A DNA stretch of 39,525 bases from Clostridiales bacterium 38_11 (GCA_001509345.1 LGGM01000006.1:1-39525), one strand, 5' to 3'; positions 27,396 to 35,623 are shown, counted from the first letter of the stretch. The notes: generated from the letters alone by a model not told the origin. Translations and numbers: made by a program.

Positions 27396-29432
27396 ATGTA
27401 TAAAGAATTGACTGACCTGCCAGGCATAGGGGCCAAGACTGCCGAAAAACTTAAGAAATTAGGGATTTATACAATAGAGGATATGCTGTATCATTATCCT
27501 TTCAGATATGATAACCGGAGCCGTGTTATACCTGTGAGAGAGCTTCTACACGATCAAAAAAGTCTGATACGGGTACAAATGGATAAAAGTACACTTAAGA
27601 GAAGATATGCAAAAGCCAAGCGTATAGTTGAAATCAAATGCTTTGATGATACAGGTGCTGTTCAGGTGATATGGTTCAATCAACCCTATATGTATGATAA
27701 AATATCCAAATTGGAATCTTCTCTACTGTTTGGTACTGTAAAGGATTTCAATGGGAAAAAACATCTTGTCAATCCAGAAATCATCGATAAGAATAAAGAA
27801 ACCTATAACAAGGGTTATACACCGGTATATAAATTGACGCAAGGGTTAACCAATAATTTCCTGAAAAAGGTAACCCATGACTATTTTGAGAACCATGCAG
27901 ACAGCATTGAAGACATCATTCCCCATTACTTAATTCAAAAATACAAATTAATCATTCGAAAAAACGCACTTAAATGGATGCATTTTCCACCATCAGAAAA
28001 ACATTATCAGAAGGCTAAAATAACATTAGCCTTTGAGGAATTGCTGGTACTTCAATTGGGGTTAGCAGCACTTAAAGCTCAAAAGACATCAGAAAAGGGG
28101 ATCTATTTCAATTATAAAAATGAGATAGAGAAGTATCTGAAACTTATTCCATTTGAACTGACAACTGATCAATATAGATGCCTGGTCGATATAAAGTCTG
28201 ACATGAATTCCACAATGCCAATGAACAGACTTTTGCAAGGCGATGTGGGAAGCGGTAAAACTGTTACTGCTTTTTTCTCTGTTTTTCTATCATTTTGCAA
28301 CCATTATCAATCGGCAATGATGGTGCCTACTGAAATTTTAGCCAGGCAGCATATGAAAAGCTTTAATGAGATCTTTAACAACACTGGAATTAGAGCTGAA
28401 CTGCTATTGGGCAGTCAAAAAGAAAAAATCAAGAAAGACATCAAAAGCAGATTGGAATCAGGAGAAATCGACTTCGTTATCGGAACCCATGCGCTTATTC
28501 AAGAAAGTGTAAAGTTTTTCAATCTTGGATTGGTGATTACTGATGAACAGCATAGGTTTGGGGTAAATCAAAGAGCAGTCCTATCCGGCAAAGGAAATAG
28601 ACCGGATGTTCTTGTCATGAGCGCCACCCCGATTCCAAGAACCTTATCTTTGATAGTTTATGGAGACTTGGATATCTCAACTATAAAAGAACTTCCCCCA
28701 GGGAGAAAAAAAATTGACACATTTCTATTAAAAAGAAAGAAATATGATCAGATGCTGAGATTTGTTGAAAAACAAATCAAGTCAGGAAGACAGATTTATT
28801 TTGTGGCACCGTCCATATTTGAGAATGATAATGCTATAGAATCAGTTGAAAAAGTATATGCGCATCTTGTTGACAATCTGACTTATTGTAGAATTGGATT
28901 AGTGCATGGCCGGCAAAAGAATGAAGAAAAGGAAAGCGTTTTTGGACAGTTTCTTGATGGTGAGTTGGATATATTGGTTTCAACCACAGTGATAGAGGTC
29001 GGTGTCAATGTACCCAATGCTTCTGTTATAGTAATAGAAAGTGCTGAAAGATTTGGGCTTTCACAGCTTCATCAACTCAGGGGCAGAGTAGGACGTGGCT
29101 CATATCAATCCTACTGTTTTTTAGTTTCAGATACCAACAATGAGACTACTCTAAAAAGGTTGGAAACACTAACGATATCAAATGATGGGTTTTTTATCGC
29201 CAATGAGGATCTCAAACTTAGGGGACCTGGAGAATTTTTGGGGACAAAACAACATGGAGAATTGGATTTTAAGTTTATTAATCCTCTAAATTATGGTAAA
29301 ATGATTGAAATTGTTAAAGATGAAGCCGATAGGATTATTGATGAGAACCCTAATCTCAGAGGTGAAGATTTCAATGCTCTGAATAATAGCATCAGTGAGT
29401 TCTATAAACATAAAAAAATCATTTTAAATTGA
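27396..29432 (+). CDS. recG: ATP-dependent DNA helicase RecG
   Basis: Monomeric fork-reversal helicase in recombination and replication restart. In its 678 residues there is an N-terminal wedge/OB domain (LPGIGAKTAEKLKKLGI, then HYPFRYDNRS), followed by SF2 helicase motifs: Q-like FELTTDQ, Walker A GDVGSGKT at about 281, DEQH at about 382, SATPIPRTL, STTVIEVGVNVPNA, and QLRGRVGRG. A TRG-like tail follows (LRGPGEFLGTKQHG). TTGAGG precedes ATG 27396. The 80-base gap before it has no clear promoter or terminator. Confidence 0.97.
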   Translation: MYKELTDLPGIGAKTAEKLKKLGIYTIEDMLYHYPFRYDNRSRVIPVRELLHDQKSLIRVQMDKSTLKRRYAKAKRIVEIKCFDDTGAVQVIWFNQPYMYDKISKLESSLLFGTVKDFNGKKHLVNPEIIDKNKETYNKGYTPVYKLTQGLTNNFLKKVTHDYFENHADSIEDIIPHYLIQKYKLIIRKNALKWMHFPPSEKHYQKAKITLAFEELLVLQLGLAALKAQKTSEKGIYFNYKNEIEKYLKLIPFELTTDQYRCLVDIKSDMNSTMPMNRLLQGDVGSGKTVTAFFSVFLSFCNHYQSAMMVPTEILARQHMKSFNEIFNNTGIRAELLLGSQKEKIKKDIKSRLESGEIDFVIGTHALIQESVKFFNLGLVITDEQHRFGVNQRAVLSGKGNRPDVLVMSATPIPRTLSLIVYGDLDISTIKELPPGRKKIDTFLLKRKKYDQMLRFVEKQIKSGRQIYFVAPSIFENDNAIESVEKVYAHLVDNLTYCRIGLVHGRQKNEEKESVFGQFLDGELDILVSTTVIEVGVNVPNASVIVIESAERFGLSQLHQLRGRVGRGSYQSYCFLVSDTNNETTLKRLETLTISNDGFFIANEDLKLRGPGEFLGTKQHGELDFKFINPLNYGKMIEIVKDEADRIIDENPNLRGEDFNALNNSISEFYKHKKIILN

Positions 29433-29469
29433 GACTATTTGCTATATAATTAACGATGGAGACATAATG

Positions 29470-30018
29470 ATGAGAATTATTTCAGGAAGAGCTCGGGGCA
29501 CCAAACTTTATTCACCCAAAAATGACAAGATTAGACCAACATCCGATAAAATCAAGGAATCGGTTTTTAATCTATTACAACCAATCACTCCGGATGCGGT
29601 CGTGTTGGATTTGTTTGCGGGTACTGGTGGGATAGGTTTGGAGTTTGTCAGCAGAGGCGCCAAGAAGGTATATTTTGTTGACAATAACAGAGAAAGCGTT
29701 GACTTGATTAGAAGGAACGTTGCAAAATGTAGGTTTGAAGATCAATCGGTGGTAATGAATCTTGATTTCGAGACAGCATTGTCTGTGGCACGAAGAGATA
29801 ATATGAGATTTGATTATATATTTATTGATCCCCCTTATGCATCATTTAAAGACATGCAATTACTGGGCCGGATTTTTGACAGTAAGCTAATGAACAATGG
29901 GGGAGTAATCATATTGGAAGTTGAAAAAGATGAAATTCCTGAGTTTAAAGGCACAGTGATTTCAATAAAAGAAAAGATTTACGGCAGGACAAAAATAATG
30001 ATAATTACCGGGGGATAG
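29470..30018 (+). CDS. rsmD: 16S rRNA (guanine-966-N2)-methyltransferase RsmD
   Basis: Methylates G966 of 16S rRNA. The 182-residue protein has MRIISGRARGTKLYSP, RPTSDKIKESVFNLL, the SAM motif VLDLFAGTGGIGLEF and the catalytic DPPY in FIDPPYAS. Two adjacent ATGs are possible (29467, 29470). GGAG at 29458-29461 is 8 bases from the second, which I prefer. coaD follows 4 bases later, the standard rsmD-coaD pair. Confidence 0.95.
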   Translation: MRIISGRARGTKLYSPKNDKIRPTSDKIKESVFNLLQPITPDAVVLDLFAGTGGIGLEFVSRGAKKVYFVDNNRESVDLIRRNVAKCRFEDQSVVMNLDFETALSVARRDNMRFDYIFIDPPYASFKDMQLLGRIFDSKLMNNGGVIILEVEKDEIPEFKGTVISIKEKIYGRTKIMIITGG

Positions 30019-30022
30019 TTGG

Positions 30023-30502
30023 ATGAGAGTGATGTACTCAGGAAGTTTCGACCCAATTACTAAGGGGCATTTGGATATCATATACAGATGCTCTAAGAAA
30101 TTTGATGAGGTGGTAGTGGTTGTTTTTGATAATAAATCAAAAAAACATATGTTTTCAGCAAAAGAGAGAAAAGATCTTGTTGAAAAAGTGACCTATAATC
30201 TTGATAATGTTTTTGTGGATTTGGCTGAAGGAATGCTTGTGGAGTATGCCAGAAATAATAATATAGATGTTATCATACGGGGGCTGAGAGCAGTATCCGA
30301 TTATGAGTACGAGTTGAAGGTAGCATCCATGAACAATCTTTTGCATAGTGATCTTGAGACTTTGTTCATGCTGTCTTCACCAAATTATTCATTTATCAGC
30401 TCTAGCATTGTAAAAGAAATAGCTAAACTTAATGGCCAGTTGAATCAACTGGTCCCGAAAGTGGTTGAAGAGGCTTTAATTAATAAAAATAGGGAGGTAT
30501 AA
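30023..30502 (+). CDS. coaD: Pantetheine-phosphate adenylyltransferase
   Basis: Adenylates 4'-phosphopantetheine to dephospho-CoA, the penultimate step of CoA synthesis. The 159-residue nucleotidyltransferase has YSGSFDPITKGHLDII with the T/HxGH motif (T13-H16), VVVVFDNKSKK, VIIRGLRAVSDYEYE and the ISSSIVKE signature. GGGGGA lies before the ATG. In Bacillus ylbJ follows it; here a coiled-coil protein does. Confidence 0.97.
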   Translation: MRVMYSGSFDPITKGHLDIIYRCSKKFDEVVVVVFDNKSKKHMFSAKERKDLVEKVTYNLDNVFVDLAEGMLVEYARNNNIDVIIRGLRAVSDYEYELKVASMNNLLHSDLETLFMLSSPNYSFISSSIVKEIAKLNGQLNQLVPKVVEEALINKNREV

Positions 30503-30504
30503 AG

Positions 30505-30948
30505 ATGGAAATAATAAGTTTGTTAGAAAAAATAGAGGATATCGTGGAGGAGGCACAAAAGCTTCCTATGTCCAGTAAGGTTTTGATTGATAAGCATGAA
30601 GTGCTTGAAATTATTACAGAGATGAGAATTAAATTGCCAGATGAAATCAAGCAAGCTTCCTGGATCAAAGAAGAGAGACAAAGAATCTTATCAGAAACAC
30701 AAGCAGAAGCATCAAGCATCATCAACGATGCAATGCATAGACAGGAGCTTTTGATTGATGATCATGAACTTGTCAAATTGGCTGAACAACATGCCAGAGA
30801 AATTGAGGAAAAAGCTAGGAGAACTGCCTTTGAAGTCAAGAAGGAAACCATAGAGTATTGTGACAAATTATTTGGCAGAACCCATGAAGGATTAGAGAGT
30901 ATGTTAAAACAATTAATGGAAAACAGAGAAGAGCTGAACAAAATGTAA
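30505..30948 (+). CDS. Coiled-coil protein of unknown function after coaD
   Basis: A 147-residue, almost entirely helical and highly charged protein with no membrane helix. Heptad-like segments at about 60-145 (QRILSETQAEASSIINDA, EIEEKARRTAFEVKKETIEY) resemble the coiled coils of ATP synthase b/E/H subunits and DivIVA, the likely reason similar proteins are labelled ATPase. There are no nucleotide-binding motifs. The ribosome binding site GGGAGG lies in the last codons of coaD, two bases separate the genes, and a terminator follows, so it forms a unit with rsmD-coaD. Function unknown; a scaffold or cell-pole role is possible but not shown. Confidence 0.75.
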   Translation: MEIISLLEKIEDIVEEAQKLPMSSKVLIDKHEVLEIITEMRIKLPDEIKQASWIKEERQRILSETQAEASSIINDAMHRQELLIDDHELVKLAEQHAREIEEKARRTAFEVKKETIEYCDKLFGRTHEGLESMLKQLMENREELNKM

Positions 30949-30972
30949 AGATGGCATCAGCCATCTTTTTTA
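30947..30972. terminator. Terminator between the coiled-coil gene and convergent tmcAL
   Basis: AAAGATGGC (30947-30955) and GCCATCTTT (30960-30968) form a perfect 9-bp stem around loop ATCA. A T run (30966-30972) makes it a good plus-strand terminator. It overlaps the plus-strand stop codon, and the tmcAL stop codon (complement of 30957-30959) is in the loop. Minus-strand activity is likely weaker because the tract there is short. Confidence 0.85.
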
Positions 30973-32165
30973 ACAAAAGGGTTCATTCTGTTTTCATTGT
31001 TCAATAGATCGGGGTTAATGGAAAGGTAGTAGATTTTTGTCGAGTAATCAGTCAGGTCATTTATTGTTTTGTCAGTTGAAGAAGCATTAGAGGAATTGAA
31101 ATCAGATTTTCTGGTTAAAAAATTGAGCTTATCGCTGTTTTCCTTTATAAAACCCCTTCCTTTGTTATCAGTAGCCAATACCTTTGCATTGGTGATGTCA
31201 TCTACCGATAATTTTTCAAATGCGTCTCTGTTCAAATTCAGCAAGATATTCAATAGAATCCTTCTGATTCTCAGATAGGTATAGCGTTTTGATTTGACAG
31301 CCATTATGAATGATTCGAGATTTTCAGCACCCTCTAAGCTTTTAAGAATTCTATTCTCAAGACCTTCTCCCATATCATAAATATTACTTAAAGATAAAGG
31401 GTCTGTGGATATGATCTTGTATTTTAACACATCAAACAAACGGTCCATTGAGTTGAATCCATTGTTCTCCTTATAAAAGTCGCTTAATAGCTTATGTGAA
31501 GCGATCGGGACATTGTTTTTCACATCATCATGCAATCCTTTGAATAAAGCCTTTCTGATAGCGGTCGCACTGGAGAGCTTATCAACGATCAGTTCTGAAT
31601 TGTACGGGCTGCCTTTTCTTTTGATATGGCAAGCTGTTATACTGTATTCTTTTTTATTGATGGTTTTCATGTATTCTATCGCTAGAATATTATTGGGAGT
31701 CAGCAACTCAGCAGAAACTTCCTTGTCAAGAGTCATGGACAGTGCTTTTGGGAAATTGACACCTTTCTTCAAGGCTGTTTGAAGTGCCAGTTTGAATTCG
31801 TTTGATTCGTTAGTCAATAGGGAGGCAGTTTTCACAAGGTCTTCAATATCGTCGCTTTCTGTACCAAAGCATATGTGGTCAATGTCAAGCCTGGAGATGA
31901 TGGCCAGGGCACCTTCAGCGAAGACCTGTGCATTTTGGAAGGCATAAGGTACCGGCAGTTCCAAAACAAGATTGGCACCGCAATGGATGGCAACCTCTGC
32001 ACGTCTCCATTTGTCTATTATGGCAAGATCACCTCTTTGAACGAAATTACCACTCATAATAATAATAATATTTTCAGGTTTATATCTGTCTTTTATCTCA
32101 TCAATCAGATACTGATGCCCATTATGAAAAGGATTGAATTCTGCTATTATAGCAATGTTTTTCAT
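30957..32165 (-). CDS. tmcAL: tRNA(Met) cytidine acetate ligase TmcAL (YlbM)
   Basis: Nucleotidyltransferase-fold enzyme that uses acetate and ATP to make N4-acetylcytidine at C34 of elongator tRNA-Met. The 402-residue protein has the ATP-binding AEFNPFHNGH motif with HNGH near residue 14, IIIMSGNFVQRGDLAI, LELPVPYAFQNA and CFGTESDD. The frame extends 13 codons upstream, but ATG 32165 follows AGGGTGA and gives the family start MKNIAIIAEFNP. It is divergent from ackA, whose enzyme consumes and produces acetate, the TmcAL substrate. Confidence 0.94.
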   Translation of the reverse strand: MKNIAIIAEFNPFHNGHQYLIDEIKDRYKPENIIIIMSGNFVQRGDLAIIDKWRRAEVAIHCGANLVLELPVPYAFQNAQVFAEGALAIISRLDIDHICFGTESDDIEDLVKTASLLTNESNEFKLALQTALKKGVNFPKALSMTLDKEVSAELLTPNNILAIEYMKTINKKEYSITACHIKRKGSPYNSELIVDKLSSATAIRKALFKGLHDDVKNNVPIASHKLLSDFYKENNGFNSMDRLFDVLKYKIISTDPLSLSNIYDMGEGLENRILKSLEGAENLESFIMAVKSKRYTYLRIRRILLNILLNLNRDAFEKLSVDDITNAKVLATDNKGRGFIKENSDKLNFLTRKSDFNSSNASSTDKTINDLTDYSTKIYYLSINPDLLNNENRMNPFVKKDG

Positions 32166-32182
32166 GAAATCACCCTGAGAAT

Positions 32183-32211
32183 AGTATATAATATATTTAG
32201 GCACAGAACAA
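32183..32211 (-). promoter_or_regulatory. Candidate sigma-A promoter of tmcAL
   Basis: On the minus strand TTGTTC (32211-32206) and TATACT (32188-32183) are 17 bases apart, about 18 bases upstream of the tmcAL ATG. It lies in the divergent tmcAL-ackA region. Confidence 0.6.
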
Positions 32212-32220
32212 ACTATATTG

Positions 32221-32249
32221 TTGATTTATTAGAGGAATTATATTAATAT
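32221..32249 (+). promoter_or_regulatory. Candidate sigma-A promoter of ackA
   Basis: TTGATT (32221-32226) and TAATAT (32244-32249) are 17 bases apart, about 35 bases upstream of the ackA ATG. A register shifted by three bases (TTGTTG with TATTAA) is also possible. No terminator or riboswitch-like fold is evident in the leader. Confidence 0.5.
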
Positions 32250-32284
32250 GTATTAGTCAATTATATAAAAAGGAGGAACAAAAA

Positions 32285-33493
32285 ATGAATGTATTAGTAA
32301 TAAACTGTGGTAGTTCTTCATTGAAATACCAATTGCTGAACATGCAAGACGAATCGGTTTTAGCGATCGGATTGGCTGAAAGAATAGGCATTGAGGGGAG
32401 CCAGTTGAAGCATGAGGCTTTAGGAAAAGAGAAGGTTGTTTTGGAAAAGCCTATGCCAAATCACAAAGAGGCTATCAAGATTGTCCTTGATATATTGACA
32501 GATAAGGAACTGGGGGTCATAAAATCCCTTGATGAAATACAAGCGGTAGGACACCGTGTTGTGCATGGTGGCGAGAAATTTGCCAGCTCAGTTCTGATAA
32601 CAGAGGAAGTTATAAAGGCGATGGATGATTGTATAGAATTGGCACCATTGCATAACCCGCCGAATATTATCGGTATCAGGGCGTGCCAGGAATTGATGCC
32701 GAATGTTCCTATGGTAGGCGTGTTTGATACTTCTTTTCATCAGACAATGCCAGAGTACTCCTACATTTATCCACTCCCTTATGAATTATATAAAGAACTT
32801 GGCATCAGAAAATATGGTTTCCATGGTACTTCTCACAAGTATGTATCCCAGAGATTTGGTGAAATAACAGGACAAGACATCAAAAAATTAAAAATAGTAA
32901 GCTGTCATTTAGGAAACGGTGCCAGTCTTACAGCCATAAAAAATGGGGTTTCATTGGATACCAGCATGGGACTTACACCGCTTGAAGGTCTCGCTATGGG
33001 AACAAGAAGCGGTAGCCTGGATCCAGCGATTATTACGTTTTTGATGGAAAAGAAGAATCTGAGTATAAATGAAGTCAATAATCTTATGAATAAGGAATCA
33101 GGTGTTCTGGGAATATCAGGAGTAAGCAGTGATTTTAGAGATATTGAAGCCGCCGTCAAAAAAGGAAATAGACGTGCACAGCTGGCACTCGACAAATACT
33201 TCTTCATTGTTAGGAAATATATTGGAAGCTACGCGGCTGCTATGGGTGGCCTGGATGTGGTTATTTTCACAGCTGGTCTAGGAGAAAACTCACCAGCTGC
33301 CAGAGCTTCCATTTGCGAAGGGCTTGAATTTCTAGGAATCGAAATCGATCCCGAAAGAAACAATGTAAGAGGAAAAGAAACCTTGATCTCAAAGGAAGGC
33401 ACAAAGGTTCAAGTTTATGTGATACCGACAAATGAAGAATTGATGATAGCTAGAGACACTGAAATAATAGTAAAAGACTTGACAAAAGCCTAA
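32285..33493 (+). CDS. ackA: Acetate kinase
   Basis: Interconverts acetyl-phosphate plus ADP with acetate plus ATP, the ATP-yielding step of acetate fermentation. The 402-residue ASKHA-fold protein has [61 protein letters not shown] and [11 protein letters not shown] strong AAGGAGG lies before the ATG. pta, often adjacent in Clostridia, is not next to it. Its last codons hold a consensus promoter for the following genes. Confidence 0.98.
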   Translation: MNVLVINCGSSSLKYQLLNMQDESVLAIGLAERIGIEGSQLKHEALGKEKVVLEKPMPNHKEAIKIVLDILTDKELGVIKSLDEIQAVGHRVVHGGEKFASSVLITEEVIKAMDDCIELAPLHNPPNIIGIRACQELMPNVPMVGVFDTSFHQTMPEYSYIYPLPYELYKELGIRKYGFHGTSHKYVSQRFGEITGQDIKKLKIVSCHLGNGASLTAIKNGVSLDTSMGLTPLEGLAMGTRSGSLDPAIITFLMEKKNLSINEVNNLMNKESGVLGISGVSSDFRDIEAAVKKGNRRAQLALDKYFFIVRKYIGSYAAAMGGLDVVIFTAGLGENSPAARASICEGLEFLGIEIDPERNNVRGKETLISKEGTKVQVYVIPTNEELMIARDTEIIVKDLTKA

Positions 33494-33507
33494 TATTTTC
33501 ATATAAT
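33479..33507 (+). promoter_or_regulatory. Consensus sigma-A promoter of yceD-rpmF inside ackA
   Basis: TTGACA (33479-33484) and TATAAT (33502-33507) are separated by exactly 17 bases, a perfect match to the vegetative consensus. The -35 is in the last ackA codons. Transcription would start near 33514, about 20 bases before the yceD TTG start. This lets ribosomal protein L32 be expressed strongly and apart from ackA. Confidence 0.85.
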
Positions 33508-33534
33508 CTTCCTTGCAATCTTGAGGTGATAGAG

Positions 33535-34032
33535 TTGATAATTAATTTAAAAGATTTTTTGAATAACAAAGAATTACATACACAATACAACCTGACTATA
33601 GATAAAAACATATTGGATCTGGATAGTGAAATCAGATTAATCGAGGATGTCGATTGTAGCGTTTCCGTATACAAAACAGACGATAATCTATATTCAGAGG
33701 TGAAATTAACCTATAAATATGGAGATAATTGTGCCAGATGCAATGAGGAATTGGAAAACCAAGTATCGACGGACTTCAATGTCACCATAAACGCTTCAAT
33801 GGAAGAGGACGATTTAAATGTGGTATTGATTGATGATAAAATCGATCTGACTGATCTCATCAAGCAGTCCATCTATTTGTCCAAACCACTGAAGGTATTG
33901 TGTAAAGAGGATTGTAAGGGAATATGTATAAAATGCGGTTCCAATAATAATTATGATGAATGTGATTGTAATGATGAAACAATAGATCCACGTTTGGAAT
34001 CACTTGCGAAATTATTGGATAAGGAGGTGTAG
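33535..34032 (+). CDS. yceD: YceD-family (DUF177) protein
   Basis: A 165-residue DUF177 protein, a family linked to 23S rRNA accumulation and almost always upstream of rpmF. It has the zinc-ribbon-like cysteines CARC in the middle and CKEDCKGICIKCG with CDC near the end, and the C-terminal DPRLESLAKLL. The start is TTG 33535, preceded by GAGGTGAT; a GTG at 33526 would overlap that ribosome binding site. The stop is followed 6 bases later by the rpmF ATG. Confidence 0.92.
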   Translation: MIINLKDFLNNKELHTQYNLTIDKNILDLDSEIRLIEDVDCSVSVYKTDDNLYSEVKLTYKYGDNCARCNEELENQVSTDFNVTINASMEEDDLNVVLIDDKIDLTDLIKQSIYLSKPLKVLCKEDCKGICIKCGSNNNYDECDCNDETIDPRLESLAKLLDKEV

Positions 34033-34038
34033 TTTAAG

Positions 34039-34215
34039 ATGGCAGTACCAAAAAGAAAAACTTCAAAAGCTAGAAGAGATAAAGGAAGAACATCTAAAGA
34101 AAGAGTTAAAGTAACTGGATTTGTTGAGTGTTCACAATGTCATGAAATGAAGCTTCCTCACAGAGTATGTAGAGAATGCGGATACTATGATGGGAAAGCG
34201 GTTTTAACAGTTTAA
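34039..34215 (+). CDS. rpmF: 50S ribosomal protein L32
   Basis: Large-subunit ribosomal protein of 58 residues beginning MAVPKRKTSKARRDKGR. CSQC (C31, C34) and CREC (C44, C47) form the zinc-binding site of the C+ form. AAGGAGGTG at the end of yceD is a very strong ribosome binding site. A terminator follows, so yceD-rpmF is a two-gene unit. Confidence 0.97.
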   Translation: MAVPKRKTSKARRDKGRTSKERVKVTGFVECSQCHEMKLPHRVCRECGYYDGKAVLTV

Positions 34216-34221
34216 TCAAAT

Positions 34222-34254
34222 GGAGATAGTGCTTAGGTGCTATCTTCATTTTTG
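34222..34254 (+). terminator. Terminator after rpmF
   Basis: GGAGATAGTGC (34222-34232) pairs with GTGCTATCTTC (34237-34247) around loop TTAG. The stem is 11 bp with three G-T wobbles and is followed by ATTTTTG. It separates yceD-rpmF from plsX. Confidence 0.75.
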
Positions 34255-34283
34255 TTGCAAATGAACATATTCTAAGGTATACT
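34255..34283 (+). promoter_or_regulatory. Candidate sigma-A promoter of plsX-acpP
   Basis: TTGCAA (34255-34260) and TATACT (34278-34283) are 17 bases apart, 30 bases upstream of the plsX ATG and directly behind the rpmF terminator. The -10 region reads ATACTAA, like half of a FapR operator, but no full palindrome is present. Confidence 0.65.
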
Positions 34284-34312
34284 AAATGTTGAATATTGAT
34301 TAGAGGTGTTGT

Positions 34313-35314
34313 ATGAGAATATTAGTGGATGCAATGGGCGGAGACAATGCACCTGTTGAAATAATTAAGGGTTCCATTCTGGCAGCGAGAGAGTATGGCG
34401 TCAAGATCACGCTTGTCGGTAAGGAAATTGAAATCAAAAAGTATTTGAACACAGATAATGAAACGCTGGCTAAATTGAATATAATCAACGCGGAAGATGT
34501 CATAACCAATGATGACAAACCGGTTAAAGCTATCAGATCAAAAAAAGAATCTTCATTGGTCAAGGCCATGAACGCATTGAGAGATGGACATGGAGACGCT
34601 TTGGTTTCAGCGGGGAGCACAGGAGCACTCCTAAGTGGTGGTTTATTTATCGTAGGTCGGATTAAAGGGATTGAAAGGCCTTGTCTTGCACCACTATTCC
34701 CAAATGGAGACCGATTCAGTCTCTTGATGGATGCAGGAGCCAATGTTGACTGCAAGCCGTTGTTTTTGTCTCAGTTTGCTTTGATGGGGAAAGTATACAT
34801 GGAAAAAGTGTTAGATATACAAAATCCCAAGATCGCACTGATCAACATCGGGACGGAACAGGGAAAGGGAAATAAACTAGTTATTGATACCTATGACTTA
34901 CTGAACAAGATGGATCTTAACTTTATCGGAAGCGTGGAAGCAAGAGATATCTTGAGAAATGAAACGGATATTCTGTTGTGTGATGGTTTTGTTGGGAATG
35001 TGGTATTGAAGCTGACAGAGGGGGTCATGTCAGAACTAATAGCACAGATCAAAGGCGAATTGCTCAAGACAACAAAGGGAAAACTCGGTGGCTTATTGAT
35101 TCAGGATTCAGTTAGACAGCTAAATAAGAGATTTGATTATTCAGAACATGGCGGAGCTCCTTTGCTTGGTCTGAAAAGTCCAATAATAAAAGCCCATGGC
35201 AGTTCCAATGATGTTGCGATCAAAAATGCCATCAGGCAATCCAAGCTTTTTATTGACAATAAGGTCAATGAAATGATAATAGAACAATTGGAAATGGGAG
35301 GTGGAATAAGTTGA
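34313..35314 (+). CDS. plsX: Phosphate acyltransferase PlsX
   Basis: Converts acyl-ACP and phosphate to acyl-phosphate, the donor for PlsY (414-992). The 333-residue protein has RILVDAMGGDNAP, VSAGSTGALLSGG, GANVDCKP, INIGTEQGKGN, CDGFVGNVVLKLTEG and GGAPLLGLKSP. AGAGGTGTT precedes the ATG. It is directly coupled to acpP, its acyl carrier, with a one-base overlap. The fapR and fab genes that accompany plsX in Bacillus are not here. Confidence 0.97.
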   Translation: MRILVDAMGGDNAPVEIIKGSILAAREYGVKITLVGKEIEIKKYLNTDNETLAKLNIINAEDVITNDDKPVKAIRSKKESSLVKAMNALRDGHGDALVSAGSTGALLSGGLFIVGRIKGIERPCLAPLFPNGDRFSLLMDAGANVDCKPLFLSQFALMGKVYMEKVLDIQNPKIALINIGTEQGKGNKLVIDTYDLLNKMDLNFIGSVEARDILRNETDILLCDGFVGNVVLKLTEGVMSELIAQIKGELLKTTKGKLGGLLIQDSVRQLNKRFDYSEHGGAPLLGLKSPIIKAHGSSNDVAIKNAIRQSKLFIDNKVNEMIIEQLEMGGGIS

Positions 35315-35553
35315 TGTTTGAAAAAATCAGGGCATTAATAATCAATAGATTGAATCTGGATGAAGATACGGTCATAACAATGGATACATCCTTTGCCGAT
35401 GATCTTGAAGCGGATTCAATAGCGCTTGTTGAGCTGATTATGGGAATTGAAGATGAATATGGAATTGAAATTGATGATGAAAATGCGGAAAAATTAAAAA
35501 CTGTCAGAGATGCAATCCAGTATCTCGAAAATGTTATCGATCAAAAGTCCTGA
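35314..35553 (+). CDS. acpP: Acyl carrier protein
   Basis: Small acidic carrier (79 residues) for fatty acyl chains. The phosphopantetheine-attachment serine is S35 in LEADSIALVEL, where the usual DSL reads DSI. The overall acidic helical pattern (MGIEDEYGIEI) is typical. I chose ATG 35314 over the adjacent TTG 35311; GGGAGGTGG in the end of plsX serves as ribosome binding site. The stop codon lies within the terminator stem. Confidence 0.95.
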   Translation: MFEKIRALIINRLNLDEDTVITMDTSFADDLEADSIALVELIMGIEDEYGIEIDDENAEKLKTVRDAIQYLENVIDQKS

Positions 35554-35571
35554 TTTTCAGGACTTTTATTA
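35543..35571 (+). terminator. Terminator of plsX-acpP
   Basis: AAAAGTCCTGA (35543-35553) and TCAGGACTTTT (35557-35567) form a perfect 11-bp stem with loop TTT. The right arm ends in TTTT and is followed by ATTAAA. The acpP TGA is the end of the left arm. Transcription of rnc then depends on read-through or an unseen promoter. Confidence 0.75.
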
Positions 35572-35623
35572 AATAATCAATGATTAGTGATTAGCATTGT
35601 TTGATCATTAATCATTGATTATT
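35572..35623 (+). repeat. Long inverted repeat in the rnc leader
   Basis: AATAATCAATGATTA (35572-35586) and TAATCATTGATTATT (35609-35623) are perfect inverted copies. Pairing continues inward for 8 more base pairs, three of them G-T, giving a 23-bp stem with a 6-base loop (35595-35600). The right arm ends directly before GGGAGG, the rnc ribosome binding site. The left arm contains a tandem TGATTAG. Being AT-rich with no T tract, it does not look like a terminator. It is either an RNase III substrate in the rnc leader or a copy of a dispersed intergenic repeat. Confidence 0.85.

Noticed and set aside
29441-29467. TATAAT at 29445-29450 as an rsmD promoter
   Set aside because: No -35 element at the right distance, and the start would fall on the ribosome binding site, leaving almost no leader.
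34270-34313. FapR operator upstream of plsX
   Set aside because: Only a half-site-like ATACTAA overlaps the -10; the 17-base palindrome is not present and fapR is not in the window.
34300-34755. Minus-strand open frame of 151 codons opposite plsX
   Set aside because: Antisense to the conserved N-terminal half of PlsX with no recognisable protein features; a shadow of the coding frame.
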